A stretch of DNA of 64,000 nucleotides from Shinella sumterensis (GTDB taxonomy: Bacteria > Pseudomonadota > Alphaproteobacteria > Rhizobiales > Rhizobiaceae): positions 60,374 through 124,373 of the forward strand of contig NZ_MYFN02000014.1 of the NCBI RefSeq assembly GCF_004514425.2. The letters are read 5' to 3'. The notes under the pieces are model-generated. The model did not search any database and was not told the DNA's origin. It saw only the letters and a list, made by a program, of their open reading frames with translations. This document shows positions 50,215-58,392 of the stretch, in pieces; the first letter of the stretch is position 1, and each line of letters starts with the position of its first letter. The translations under genes were made by a program, and so were the position numbers.

Positions 50215-51426
50215 ATGCAAGCATCCTCATCCCCCACGGTCTCGTCCCTATCCGGCATTAAAGTGCTGGATCTCTCAAGGTTCATCGCGGGTCCCCACTG
50301 CGCCATGCTTCTTGGCGATCTCGGTGCTGACGTCGTCAAGGTCGAGCGCACGTACGCCGGCGACGACACCCGCTCGCTCGGTCCGTACATTGCCGGCGAG
50401 AGCATCTATTTCATGATGTTCAACCGCAACAAGCGCAGCCTGACGCTCAACTTCCGCAATCCGGAGGCGCAGGATCTGCTGCGCCGTCTCGTGCTGGAAG
50501 CGGATGTGCTGGTCGAGAACTTCCGGCCCGGCACGATGGAGAAGATGGGCTGTGGCTGGGAGGACCTGCACAAGATCAATCCGAAGCTCGTGATGGCACG
50601 GCTTTCGGGCTTCGGTCAGAACAACAGCCTTTCAGCGGAGCCCTGCTTCGACGGCATCGCCCAGGCGATTACCGGTTTTATGGACCTGACGGGCGATCCG
50701 AAGGGTGGGCCGATGATGGCCGGCACCTTCCTCGTCGATTACGCGACCGCGCTGCATGCGACGATCGGCATTCTTGCTGCCCTCAACCACCGTACCAGGA
50801 CGGGCGAGGGGCAGGTGGTCGATGTCAGCCTGATCGGCGGTGCCACCTCCATGCTGATGACGGCGATCCCGGAATTCCTGGTGAACGGTCGGCGCATGAC
50901 GCGGGCTGGGAACCGCGACCGCTATGCGGCGCCCGCCAATACGTTTCGCGCCAAGGACGACGTGTGGATCCACATGGTTGCCGGCAACAACGCCCATTTC
51001 CCGCGCTTCGTGAAGATGATCGGCCGACCCGAGCTGTTGGAGGATCCGCGTTTCGCGACGCTTGAAAACCGCATGGTCAACGTGGAGGCGATCGAGGCGA
51101 TCGCTGCCGATTGGATCGGCACGCACAACGCGGACGAGGTGCTTGCAGCCTTGCGTGCCGCGGAGCTTCCCTCCGCGCGCATCCGCACCGTCGAGGAGGT
51201 CGCCAACGACCCGTACATGCGCGAGGCCGGACACATCGTGGATATCGTTCATCCCAAGGCTGGTGTGGTGCCGATGCAGGGGCCGCCGGTCGGCCTTGGC
51301 ACCACGCCGACGGCCGTTCGGCTGCCGCCGCCGATGCTTGGCGAACATTCCGACCAAGTGCTGCACGAGTGGCTGTCAATGCCCGACGAGGACATCGGCA
51401 AGCTGCGTGCGGCGACGGTCATCTGA
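50215..51426 (+). CDS. CaiB/BaiF (family III) CoA-transferase, copy 3
   Basis: A 403-aa enzyme with DLSRFIAGPHCAMLLGDLGADVVKVER and VENFRPGTMEKMGCGW. The catalytic aspartate D175 lies in AGTFLVDYAT and the C-terminal LGEHSDQVL motif is present. It starts two bases after the B-subunit stop. It probably supplies the CoA thioester used by the A/B pair. An oxalate/formate-type donor or succinyl-CoA are both possible. Confidence 0.92.
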   Translation: MQASSSPTVSSLSGIKVLDLSRFIAGPHCAMLLGDLGADVVKVERTYAGDDTRSLGPYIAGESIYFMMFNRNKRSLTLNFRNPEAQDLLRRLVLEADVLVENFRPGTMEKMGCGWEDLHKINPKLVMARLSGFGQNNSLSAEPCFDGIAQAITGFMDLTGDPKGGPMMAGTFLVDYATALHATIGILAALNHRTRTGEGQVVDVSLIGGATSMLMTAIPEFLVNGRRMTRAGNRDRYAAPANTFRAKDDVWIHMVAGNNAHFPRFVKMIGRPELLEDPRFATLENRMVNVEAIEAIAADWIGTHNADEVLAALRAAELPSARIRTVEEVANDPYMREAGHIVDIVHPKAGVVPMQGPPVGLGTTPTAVRLPPPMLGEHSDQVLHEWLSMPDEDIGKLRAATVI

Positions 51427-51469
51427 CAGACTTCATCCGCATTTCCAAAGGGTTCAGGGAGGATAGAAC

Positions 51470-53182
51470 GTGAGCAAGGGTAATATGAGCGGCGCGCATG
51501 TGATGGCGCAGGCACTGAAGCGACATGGTGTCGAGGTCATCTTCGGCCAGTCCATTCCGGCAGCGCTTTTCCTGGCGGCGCCGCACTACGGCATAAGGCA
51601 GATCGGCTACCGCACCGAGAATGCCGGCTCCGTCATGGCGGATGCCTATGCGCGCATCTCGCACAAGGTGGCGGTCGTGACAGCGCAGAACGGTCCGGCG
51701 GCGACGCTGCTGGTGCCGGGACTTGCGGAAGCCTACAAGGCCTCGATCCCGATCGTCGCGATCGTGCAGGACGTGGCGCGGCCCTTCGCCGACAAGAACG
51801 CCTTCCAGGAACTCGACCATCTCGATCTCTTCAAGGGCGTGGCCAAATGGATCAGGCGCGTCGCCGACGTCAACCGCATCGATGATTATGTCGACATGGC
51901 GTTCACGGCGGCTGCATCCGGCCGCCCAGGACCGGCCGTTCTGATCGCCCCGATCGATATGTTCGTGGAGACGGCGGAGAGCCGCAACGACAGCCGCATG
52001 GCGTCTCTCGGCAGCTTTCCGCTCGATCGCAGCGGGCCGGATCCGGACCGCGTCGCCGAAGCCGCGAAGCTGCTGGCATCCGCGGAGCGTCCGCTGATCA
52101 TCGCCGGCGGCGGCGTGCACGTCTCTGACGCCGCCGGCGAGCTTGCCGCCCTCCAGGAGCATTTCTCGATCCCGGTCGCGACCACCGTCATGGGCAAGGG
52201 CGCCGTCGATGAAGGGCATCCGCTGTCCGTTGGCATCGTCGGCTACTTTATGGCGACGCGTAGCCGTACAAAGCACCTGCGTGAACTGGTGACGGAAGCC
52301 GACGTGATCATGCTGATCGGCAATCGGACGAACCAGAACGGTACCGACAGCTGGTCGTTGTTTCCGAAGGACGCCAAGTATATCCATCTCGATATCGATG
52401 GGCAGGAGATCGGCCGCAACTACGAGGCGCTGCGCCTTGTCGGTGACGCCAAGCTCGGTATCAAGGCGCTTTCCGTGGCACTCGAGGGCGAAGACGGCGC
52501 AAAGCGGAAAGCCGCTCGGCCGGCGCTTGAAAAGGCGATCTCCGAGGGCCTTACCAAGGGGCGCGCGGACGCGGAGTCTGTCGAGACATCAAATGCAAGC
52601 CCAATCCGACCCGAGCGCCTCATGCGGGATCTCGACAGCCTGCTCACGCCCGACCACATCGTCGTGTCGGACGCCAGTTACTCGTCGATCTGGGTCGGCA
52701 ACCATTTAAAGTCGCGCAAGGCCGGCATGCGTTTCCTCACGCCACGCGGTCTCGCCGGTCTCGGCTGGGGCCTGCCCTATGCGCTGGGCGCCAAGTGCGC
52801 CAGGCCCGATGCGCCGATCTTCGCGCTCGTCGGCGACGGCGGGTTCGCCCACGTCTGGTCCGAACTGGAGACGGCGCGCCGCATGGGGCTCAACGTGGTC
52901 GTCGCAGTGCTGAACAATTCGATCCTGGGCTATGAAAAGCATGCAGAAAAGGTGATCTTCAACGAATATTCCGATGCTTGCGATTTCACTCCGGTTGATC
53001 ACGCGGCGATAGCCCGCGGCGCGGGTTGTGAGGGTGTGCGCATCGAAAAGGCGCAAGACTTCCTGCCCGCGCTGAGGGCGGCCTTTGCTGCCAATACCAC
53101 GACCGTGCTCGATGTCATCACGGACGAGCGCGCCTATCCGCCGATCACCATGTTCAATGACAATTCGGTGCTCAACTACTGA
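51470..53182 (+). CDS. Thiamine-diphosphate-dependent enzyme (acetolactate synthase/cyclohexanedione hydrolase family)
   Basis: The 570-aa protein has the full ThDP enzyme layout: N-terminal Pyr domain with catalytic glutamate E50 in YRTENAGSVMADAYAR, a central domain, and a C-terminal PP domain. The last carries the cofactor motif GDGGFAHVWSELETARRMGLNVVVAVLNN, where GDG and NN bind ThDP and magnesium. Relatives include acetolactate synthase, oxalyl-CoA decarboxylase, IolD and cyclohexane-1,2-dione hydrolase. The GTG start has GGGAGGAT upstream. With CoA enzymes before it and DhaKL after it, a decarboxylation or C-C cleavage giving a ketol is plausible. Confidence 0.88.
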   Translation: MSKGNMSGAHVMAQALKRHGVEVIFGQSIPAALFLAAPHYGIRQIGYRTENAGSVMADAYARISHKVAVVTAQNGPAATLLVPGLAEAYKASIPIVAIVQDVARPFADKNAFQELDHLDLFKGVAKWIRRVADVNRIDDYVDMAFTAAASGRPGPAVLIAPIDMFVETAESRNDSRMASLGSFPLDRSGPDPDRVAEAAKLLASAERPLIIAGGGVHVSDAAGELAALQEHFSIPVATTVMGKGAVDEGHPLSVGIVGYFMATRSRTKHLRELVTEADVIMLIGNRTNQNGTDSWSLFPKDAKYIHLDIDGQEIGRNYEALRLVGDAKLGIKALSVALEGEDGAKRKAARPALEKAISEGLTKGRADAESVETSNASPIRPERLMRDLDSLLTPDHIVVSDASYSSIWVGNHLKSRKAGMRFLTPRGLAGLGWGLPYALGAKCARPDAPIFALVGDGGFAHVWSELETARRMGLNVVVAVLNNSILGYEKHAEKVIFNEYSDACDFTPVDHAAIARGAGCEGVRIEKAQDFLPALRAAFAANTTTVLDVITDERAYPPITMFNDNSVLNY

Positions 53183-53194
53183 GGAGGCGACGTC

Positions 53195-54196
53195 ATGAAG
53201 AAGCTGATGAACAAGCCGTCGGGCTTTGTCGATGAAATGCTCGACGGCCTGGTTTCCGCCAATCCATCTCTGGCGCTCAGCGGCGAGACCGGCCGCGTCG
53301 TGCATCGTGCAACAACGATCCGCAAAGGCAAGGTCGGTGTCGTCTCCGGCGGGGGCTCCGGCCACCTGCCGCTCTTTACCGGTTACGTCGGTGAGGGCCT
53401 GCTTGACGGCTGCTCGATTGGCAACGTCTTCGAGGGGCCGACGGTCGGTTCGTGCATGGAAGCGATCCGGCTGGCCGACGGCGGCCAAGGCGTGCTGCGG
53501 CTCTACGGCAATTATGGCGGCGACCGCATGAACTTCGACATGGCCGGCGAAATGCTGGAGGACGAAGGCATTCGTACGACGACGGTGCTCGGCAATGACG
53601 ATGTCGCCAGCGCCGGGCCGTCCGAACGGCAGAAGCGCCGCGGCGTCGCCGGCATCATTTACGCCTACAAGACGGCCGGTGCGCTCGCCGAGACCGGCGC
53701 CGACCTCGATGCGGTGACGGCTATCGCGCAGAAGACGGTGGATCGCACGCGCACCATCGGCGTCGCACTATCGCCCTGCCAGGTTCCGGGTTCCGACAAG
53801 CCGTCCTTCACGCTTGGTGACAACGAGATCGAGATGGGCATGGGTATTCACGGCGAACCGGGCATATGGCGCGACCAGCTCAAGCCGGCGGATACGATCG
53901 CCGACGAAATGATCGAGCGGCTGCTGGCCGACAAGCCGGAGGGCGTGGGGAGCAGGGCGTCGATCCTTGTCAACAGCCTCGGTGCCACGCCGCTGGAAGA
54001 GCTCTTCATCCTATACCGCCGCGCGCGCACGCAGCTCGAAGCCGCCGGCATTACGATCGTGAGGCCGCTCGTCGGCCACTACGCAACATCGATGGAAATG
54101 GCTGGCGCCTCCATCTCGCTCTGCTTCGTCGATGACGAGATCGAGGCCCTGCTGGCGGCGCCTGCCTCCTGCCCGTTCTGGACGGTGACGGCATGA
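53195..54196 (+). CDS. dhaK: Dihydroxyacetone kinase subunit DhaK
   Basis: The 333-aa protein has the DAK1 motifs: GGGSGHLPLFTGYVGEGLLDGCSIGNVFEGPT (~48-79), GNYGGDRMNFDMAGEMLEDEG and MGMGIHGEPG, whose histidine forms the hemiaminal with the substrate carbonyl. It binds dihydroxyacetone, or a similar ketose such as erythrulose, for phosphoryl transfer by DhaL. It overlaps dhaL by four bases. No PTS-type dhaM is present, so an ATP-dependent mode or a distant partner must be assumed. Confidence 0.92.
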   Translation: MKKLMNKPSGFVDEMLDGLVSANPSLALSGETGRVVHRATTIRKGKVGVVSGGGSGHLPLFTGYVGEGLLDGCSIGNVFEGPTVGSCMEAIRLADGGQGVLRLYGNYGGDRMNFDMAGEMLEDEGIRTTTVLGNDDVASAGPSERQKRRGVAGIIYAYKTAGALAETGADLDAVTAIAQKTVDRTRTIGVALSPCQVPGSDKPSFTLGDNEIEMGMGIHGEPGIWRDQLKPADTIADEMIERLLADKPEGVGSRASILVNSLGATPLEELFILYRRARTQLEAAGITIVRPLVGHYATSMEMAGASISLCFVDDEIEALLAAPASCPFWTVTA

Positions 54197-54798
54197 GCGT
54201 CACGGTCTCCTCCATTGCCTTCGCAATCGCCCGCGCCAATGAGGCGATGGGACCGCTGGAGCAGGTGTTGAACGATGCGGATGCGAAACTCGGCGACGGC
54301 GACACGGGCGGCATGCTCGCCCGCGTCATCGGCAAGATGGCAGAGGTCGATCTGTCGGGCGCGGTCGATCCAGGCACGGCGCTGAGCCAGCTCGCGAAGG
54401 CCGCGACGCTTGCCACCGGATCGAGCCTCGGCACTCTTTTCGCCACCGGATTGCTGGCCGCAGGACGAGAGGCGAAGGGGCGCGAAGCGATCGACGCCGG
54501 TGACCTCTCCGATCTCGTCGCTACGGCGCGCGACGCAATGATCGCGCGAGGTGGGGCTTCGCTTGGCGACAAGACAGTGTTGGATTCGCTTGATGCCATA
54601 GCCGATGCGGTGAAGGATGCGCGAACGCCGGACCAAGCCGCGAGCGCGGCGGCAAAGGCGGCGGCCGACGCTCTCGAAGCGTTTCGCAGCCGGCCGAACC
54701 GAATCGGTCGCGCCCGCATGTTCGGGGATCAGACGATTGGCATCGACGATCCTGGCATGCTGGCGATCCGGGAGCTCACCGCTGCTCTGGCACGGTGA
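54193..54798 (+). CDS. dhaL: Dihydroxyacetone kinase subunit DhaL
   Basis: A 201-aa nucleotide-binding subunit with the magnesium-binding motif NDADAKLGDGDTGGML (~30-45) and the ATGSSLGTLFATGLLAAG loop (~75-92) of DAK2 proteins. With DhaK it phosphorylates a short ketose, sending the product to central metabolism. It ends the + strand operon and is followed by a clear terminator. Confidence 0.92.
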   Translation: MSVTVSSIAFAIARANEAMGPLEQVLNDADAKLGDGDTGGMLARVIGKMAEVDLSGAVDPGTALSQLAKAATLATGSSLGTLFATGLLAAGREAKGREAIDAGDLSDLVATARDAMIARGGASLGDKTVLDSLDAIADAVKDARTPDQAASAAAKAAADALEAFRSRPNRIGRARMFGDQTIGIDDPGMLAIRELTAALAR

Positions 54799-54801
54799 TC
54801 C

Positions 54802-55875
54802 TCAGTCTGGAGAAACGAGAGGCCGGCGTTCTGCCGGCCTTTTTGCGTTGGGGCCATCCGCCGGCGGCGCGCAGGATTCGCGCAGGACGAGTTTGGTTGG
54901 AATGATGACCTCGCGCGGCGTGGGCGGTCGTTTGGAATGGATGCGGCGCATCAGCAGTTCCGCGGCGGCCGCACCCATTTCGCGCTTCGGCAGGCGCAGC
55001 GTGCTGAGATTGATGCGGCGCAGTCTTGCAAGATCGATGTCGTCGCAGCCGAGCAGCGACATATCCGCTGGAATGGAAATGCCGAGCTCGCTTGCGGCAT
55101 CCTGGACGCCGAGTGCGCAAACGTCGTTGCTGGCAATCACGGCTGTCGGACGCTTCTGCATAGAGGCGAAATAGTGCATGGCCTCGTAGCCGGCTTCCAC
55201 GGTATAGTCGCCACGATAAACAAGGTCCGGGTCGCCGTCGCAGTCGAGCTCAGCAATCGAGGCTTCGAAAGCCTCCAGTCGCTCCTGTGCGGTGCTGGAG
55301 GTCGCGGGACCGGTGACGAGAGCGATGCGGCGGTGGCCGAGTTCATAGAGATAGTTCACGCTGTCGCGCATGCCTTGCAGGTTGTCCGAGCCGATATAAT
55401 CGTCGCGGAAGCGGGCGCTCCGACGCTGGATGAGCACGAAGGGCGTCTTGCCATCGAGCAGCTTGCGCACCTCCGGTGTGTCGCAATGCTGCGAGATCAG
55501 GATCATCCCATCGACCTGGCGGTCAAGCAGGGTGTGCATCTGGCTCACCTGCCGTTCGACGAGCTCGTCCGTGTTGCAGAGCAGGATCGTGCAGCCTTCC
55601 CGCACGGCGATGTCGTCGATGCCGCGGATGAATTCAGGGATGGCGGGGTTGCTGACATCGGGCACCAGAACGCCGATCGTCGAGCTCAGTTTCATGCGCA
55701 GTGAACGCGCCACCACCGAGGGACGGTAGCCGAGCCTCTCGGCGGCTTCCTTTACTTGCTGGCGGGTCTCTTCGTTCACGTGCCGCTTTCCGGCAAGTGC
55801 GTTCGAGACGGTGGATACCGCATGGCCGGTCGCCGCCGCGACGTCTCTGATCGTAATCCGTCCTTTGTCGGACAC
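54802..55875 (-). CDS. LacI family transcriptional regulator, module 3
   Basis: A 357-aa regulator with HTH ITIRDVAAATGHAVSTVSNALAGKRHV (~6-32) and an effector domain (STIGVLVPDVSNPAIPEFIRGI, GCDDIDLARLRRINLSTLRLP). It is divergent from the Gfo/Idh gene and convergent with dhaL. The intervening region carries a TTGACA promoter and a CGTTTTTCGAAAAACG dyad. It probably represses the dehydrogenase/TRAP/maoC operon. Confidence 0.91.
   Translation of the reverse strand: MSDKGRITIRDVAAATGHAVSTVSNALAGKRHVNEETRQQVKEAAERLGYRPSVVARSLRMKLSSTIGVLVPDVSNPAIPEFIRGIDDIAVREGCTILLCNTDELVERQVSQMHTLLDRQVDGMILISQHCDTPEVRKLLDGKTPFVLIQRRSARFRDDYIGSDNLQGMRDSVNYLYELGHRRIALVTGPATSSTAQERLEAFEASIAELDCDGDPDLVYRGDYTVEAGYEAMHYFASMQKRPTAVIASNDVCALGVQDAASELGISIPADMSLLGCDDIDLARLRRINLSTLRLPKREMGAAAAELLMRRIHSKRPPTPREVIIPTKLVLRESCAPPADGPNAKRPAERRPLVSPD
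54820..54845 (+). terminator. Rho-independent terminator after dhaL
   Basis: AGGCCGGC and GCCGGCCT pair around a GTTCT loop and are followed by TTTT. It ends the + strand operon and lies inside the last codons of the convergent LacI gene. Confidence 0.85.
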
Positions 55876-55977
55876 TCTTCAAACTCCAGTTGCAGAACCG
55901 ATTTTTCGTTCGGCCTGTTTTCATTGCATTTGCGACTTTAGCCGAGAATCGTCGTCTGAAATAGTCATATACTGAGA

Positions 55978-56006
55978 TTGACACGCCGGTTCAGCGTGTT
56001 TAATCA
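55978..56006 (+). promoter_or_regulatory. Promoter of the Gfo/Idh-SDR-TRAP-maoC operon
   Basis: TTGACA (55978-55983), 17 bases, then TAATCA (56001-56006). The operator dyad at 56019-56034 lies immediately downstream, over the expected transcription start. Confidence 0.55.
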
Positions 56007-56018
56007 AAACACAAGAAC

Positions 56019-56034
56019 CGTTTTTCGAAAAACG
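56019..56034. promoter_or_regulatory. Perfect 16-bp dyad, LacI-type operator of module 3
   Basis: CGTTTTTCGAAAAACG is fully self-complementary and continues into AAAAACGTTTTC, sharing the AAACGTTT core with sites near 43.7 and 48.4 kb. A related AGAACCGATTTTTCG half-site lies near 55893-55908, closer to the LacI gene. Confidence 0.65.
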
Positions 56035-56079
56035 TTTTCTGAGGCGGGAGAGGCCTCATATCGCGGGAGGGGTTTCAGG

Positions 56080-57147
56080 ATGCGGCAGGTCCGTATTCGG
56101 ACAGCGTTAGTAGGGTGTGGCGCATTTGCCAATGCGGCGCTCGTTCCCGCCATGCATGCGGCCGGCATCGACATCGTAGCCGTCTGCGATCCGGATGCGG
56201 CTCGCGCCGATGCGACGATGCGGGCGGCAAGAGCCGGCGCCGCCTATGCGGAAATGTCCGAGATGCTATCCGCCGAGACGGTGGATGCCGTTGTGATGGC
56301 GGTTGGCCCGACGATCTATCCGACGCTTGCCAAGCAGGCATTTGCACACGGCGTGCATGTCTTCGTCGAAAAGCCGCCCGCGATCACGCTCGTCGAGGCC
56401 GGGGCCATGAAGAGCGCGGCCGTGAAAGCGGGAAAGCAACTGGTCGTCGGCTTCATGAAGCGCTTTGCGACGGGTTATCGCATGGCGAGGGAGATCTCCC
56501 AGGAAGGTAACTTCGGCGTCGTGAAAATGGTGAATGCGCGGATTACCTCTGGCGTGTGGACGCCGGCTTGGTCGAAGACGCTTACGCCCTTTTCCTTCGT
56601 GCTTGATCACAGCGTGCACTTTCTTGACCTGATGCGTTTCTTTGGCGGTCCGGTCGACTGGGTATCCGCCATCAAGACCGAGGCCTCGGACGAGCGCTTC
56701 GGTTTCGCCGTGCTGCTCGGTTATGCAAGCGGCGCCGCCGGCCTATTGGAGATATCGAACTACGAGAGCAGGGGTGTCCCGAACGAGCGCGTGCAGATCA
56801 CGGGATCGAAGGGCGCGAGCGTCACGGTCGAAAACGTATCGCGTGTCACCTATAATCGCGACGCCGAACCCATGGTGGCGGGGCGTGTCTTCTCGCCACA
56901 ACGCGAGCGTCTGGTATGGGAGCCGAATATGACGAACATCTCCGCGGAGAATGCGTCGCTCGCCCACATGGGCTATGTCGGTGAGATGCGCAACCTTGCC
57001 AACGCCTTGACCGCTGGCCTTCCTGTCACGCCCTCTATCGAGGATGGGATTGCCGCGCTCGCGCTGGCGCATGCGATCGTCGAAAGCGACGGCCGCCGTA
57101 TGAATCTTCAGAGTACAGGTGAGCTTCGAAATGTCGCTGTCCATTGA
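56080..57147 (+). CDS. Gfo/Idh/MocA family oxidoreductase
   Basis: A 355-aa NAD(P)-dependent dehydrogenase with Rossmann motif ALVGCGAFANAALVPAMHAAG (~8-28), VFVEKPPAITLVEAG (the EKP motif, ~92-106) and LDHSVHFLDLMRFFGG (~173-188) carrying the catalytic histidine. Members oxidise hydroxyls of cyclic sugars, inositols and sugar acids. The ATG at 56080 is preceded by GGGAGGGG. Its 3' end overlaps the SDR gene by 17 bases. Confidence 0.9.
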   Translation: MRQVRIRTALVGCGAFANAALVPAMHAAGIDIVAVCDPDAARADATMRAARAGAAYAEMSEMLSAETVDAVVMAVGPTIYPTLAKQAFAHGVHVFVEKPPAITLVEAGAMKSAAVKAGKQLVVGFMKRFATGYRMAREISQEGNFGVVKMVNARITSGVWTPAWSKTLTPFSFVLDHSVHFLDLMRFFGGPVDWVSAIKTEASDERFGFAVLLGYASGAAGLLEISNYESRGVPNERVQITGSKGASVTVENVSRVTYNRDAEPMVAGRVFSPQRERLVWEPNMTNISAENASLAHMGYVGEMRNLANALTAGLPVTPSIEDGIAALALAHAIVESDGRRMNLQSTGELRNVAVH

Positions 57148-57877
57148 TCTCAAAGGCCGTATCGCCCTCGTCACCGGTGGCGGAACCGGACTTGGCCGGG
57201 CCGGTACGAATGCGCTGGTCGCGGCCGGTGCCACCGTCGTCATCACCGGTCGGCGCCATGATGTGCTTGAACAGGCAGCGCAAGAGGCCGGCGCACAGGC
57301 GATGGTCTGCGACGTCAGCGATCCGGATGCGGCGAAGGCGCTGGTCGAGCGTATCGTCGCCGAACATGGCAGGCTCGATATTCTCGTCAACGCCGCGGGC
57401 CTCAACATTCGCGGCGACTCGTTCGAATACGGGCCGGAAGACTGGGATCGCGTCCATGCGATCAACACCCGCGGCCTGTTCTTCATGTCGCAGGCTGCTG
57501 GCCGCGTCATGCGTGACAACGGCTATGGCAAGATCATCAACATCGCCTCCATGGCAAGCGAGATCGGCATGCCGTTCATCGTCGCCTACGGGTCGTCAAA
57601 GGGTGGGGTGAAGCAGATCACGCAGGGGCTTGCGGTCGAATGGGGCAAGACCGGCATTCGCGTGAACGCGATCGAACCGGGCTGGTTCAGGACGGAACTG
57701 ACGGAGCCGCTCTTCCATAACAAGGAATGGGTGGCGAAGGTCGAGAACCGTGTGCCGATGGGCCGTGCCGGAAAGCCGGAAGAGGTCGGCGGCGCGATCG
57801 CATTCCTTGCAAGCCCGCTCTCGGACTATATAACCGGCGCCGTGATCAAGGTGGACGGGGGAGCTTTGGCAGCCTGA
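57131..57877 (+). CDS. SDR family oxidoreductase
   Basis: The 248-aa classical short-chain dehydrogenase has the cofactor motif VTGGGTGLGRAG (~14-25), NAAG near 88-91 and the catalytic Y-x3-K as YGSSK (~156-160). It probably oxidises a secondary alcohol of a sugar-like acid. The ATG at 57131 fits AGGTGAG upstream. It overlaps the Gfo/Idh gene and shares one base (TGATG) with the TRAP small permease, so all are co-translated. Confidence 0.9.
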   Translation: MSLSIDLKGRIALVTGGGTGLGRAGTNALVAAGATVVITGRRHDVLEQAAQEAGAQAMVCDVSDPDAAKALVERIVAEHGRLDILVNAAGLNIRGDSFEYGPEDWDRVHAINTRGLFFMSQAAGRVMRDNGYGKIINIASMASEIGMPFIVAYGSSKGGVKQITQGLAVEWGKTGIRVNAIEPGWFRTELTEPLFHNKEWVAKVENRVPMGRAGKPEEVGGAIAFLASPLSDYITGAVIKVDGGALAA

Positions 57878-58392
57878 TGCAGGAACAATCCGAAATCGTC
57901 GAAACCCCGGAAAACCCGACACTGCTCGAGCGCGTCGGAGAAGCGATCATCGTGCCACTGATGCTCGCCATCATCGCGGTGGGTTTTGTGGCCGTGTGCC
58001 TGCGCTATGTCTTGAACGGGCACTACGCCCTGTTCTGGTCCGAAGAGATCATCCGGTATGCTTTCATCTGGCTGTTCTGGCTTTGCGCGCCGATCCTCGT
58101 CTGGCGCCGGGCGATGTTCACGGTGGACGTATTCGTCAACATGATGCCGAGGGCGATGCAGCGCGCGGTCGCGATCCTCCTCGATCTCGCCGTCATCGTG
58201 CTGATGGGGACCTTCGTCTATTACGGCTGGGTGATGGCGCGCGTGAACGCGCCGCAACTCTCTTCGGCCCTGTCGCTGTCGCTGTTCTGGATCTATCTCG
58301 CCATTCCCGTCGGTTCGGCCCTCATCATCCTCGCAACGATCGCGCGCATGGTTCGCGACATGCGCAACGGCACGCGGGAGGCAGGCCAATGA
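57877..58392 (+). CDS. TRAP transporter small permease (DctQ family), system 2
   Basis: A 171-aa protein with about four hydrophobic helices. VAVCLRYVLNGHYALFWSEEIIRYAFIWLFWLCAPILVWRRAMFTVDVFVNMMP is the DctQ core (segment positions ~43-96). The start overlaps the SDR stop and its end overlaps dctM by four bases. Confidence 0.9.
   Translation: MQEQSEIVETPENPTLLERVGEAIIVPLMLAIIAVGFVAVCLRYVLNGHYALFWSEEIIRYAFIWLFWLCAPILVWRRAMFTVDVFVNMMPRAMQRAVAILLDLAVIVLMGTFVYYGWVMARVNAPQLSSALSLSLFWIYLAIPVGSALIILATIARMVRDMRNGTREAGQ

Noticed and set aside
34093..51426. Apparent loss of a catalytic aspartate in two of three CaiB proteins (LLD versus LLE and LIG)
   Set aside because: Alignment with formyl-CoA transferase puts the catalytic Asp in the AGTF-x2-DY segment, which is intact in all three proteins. 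The LLD position is not the nucleophile.
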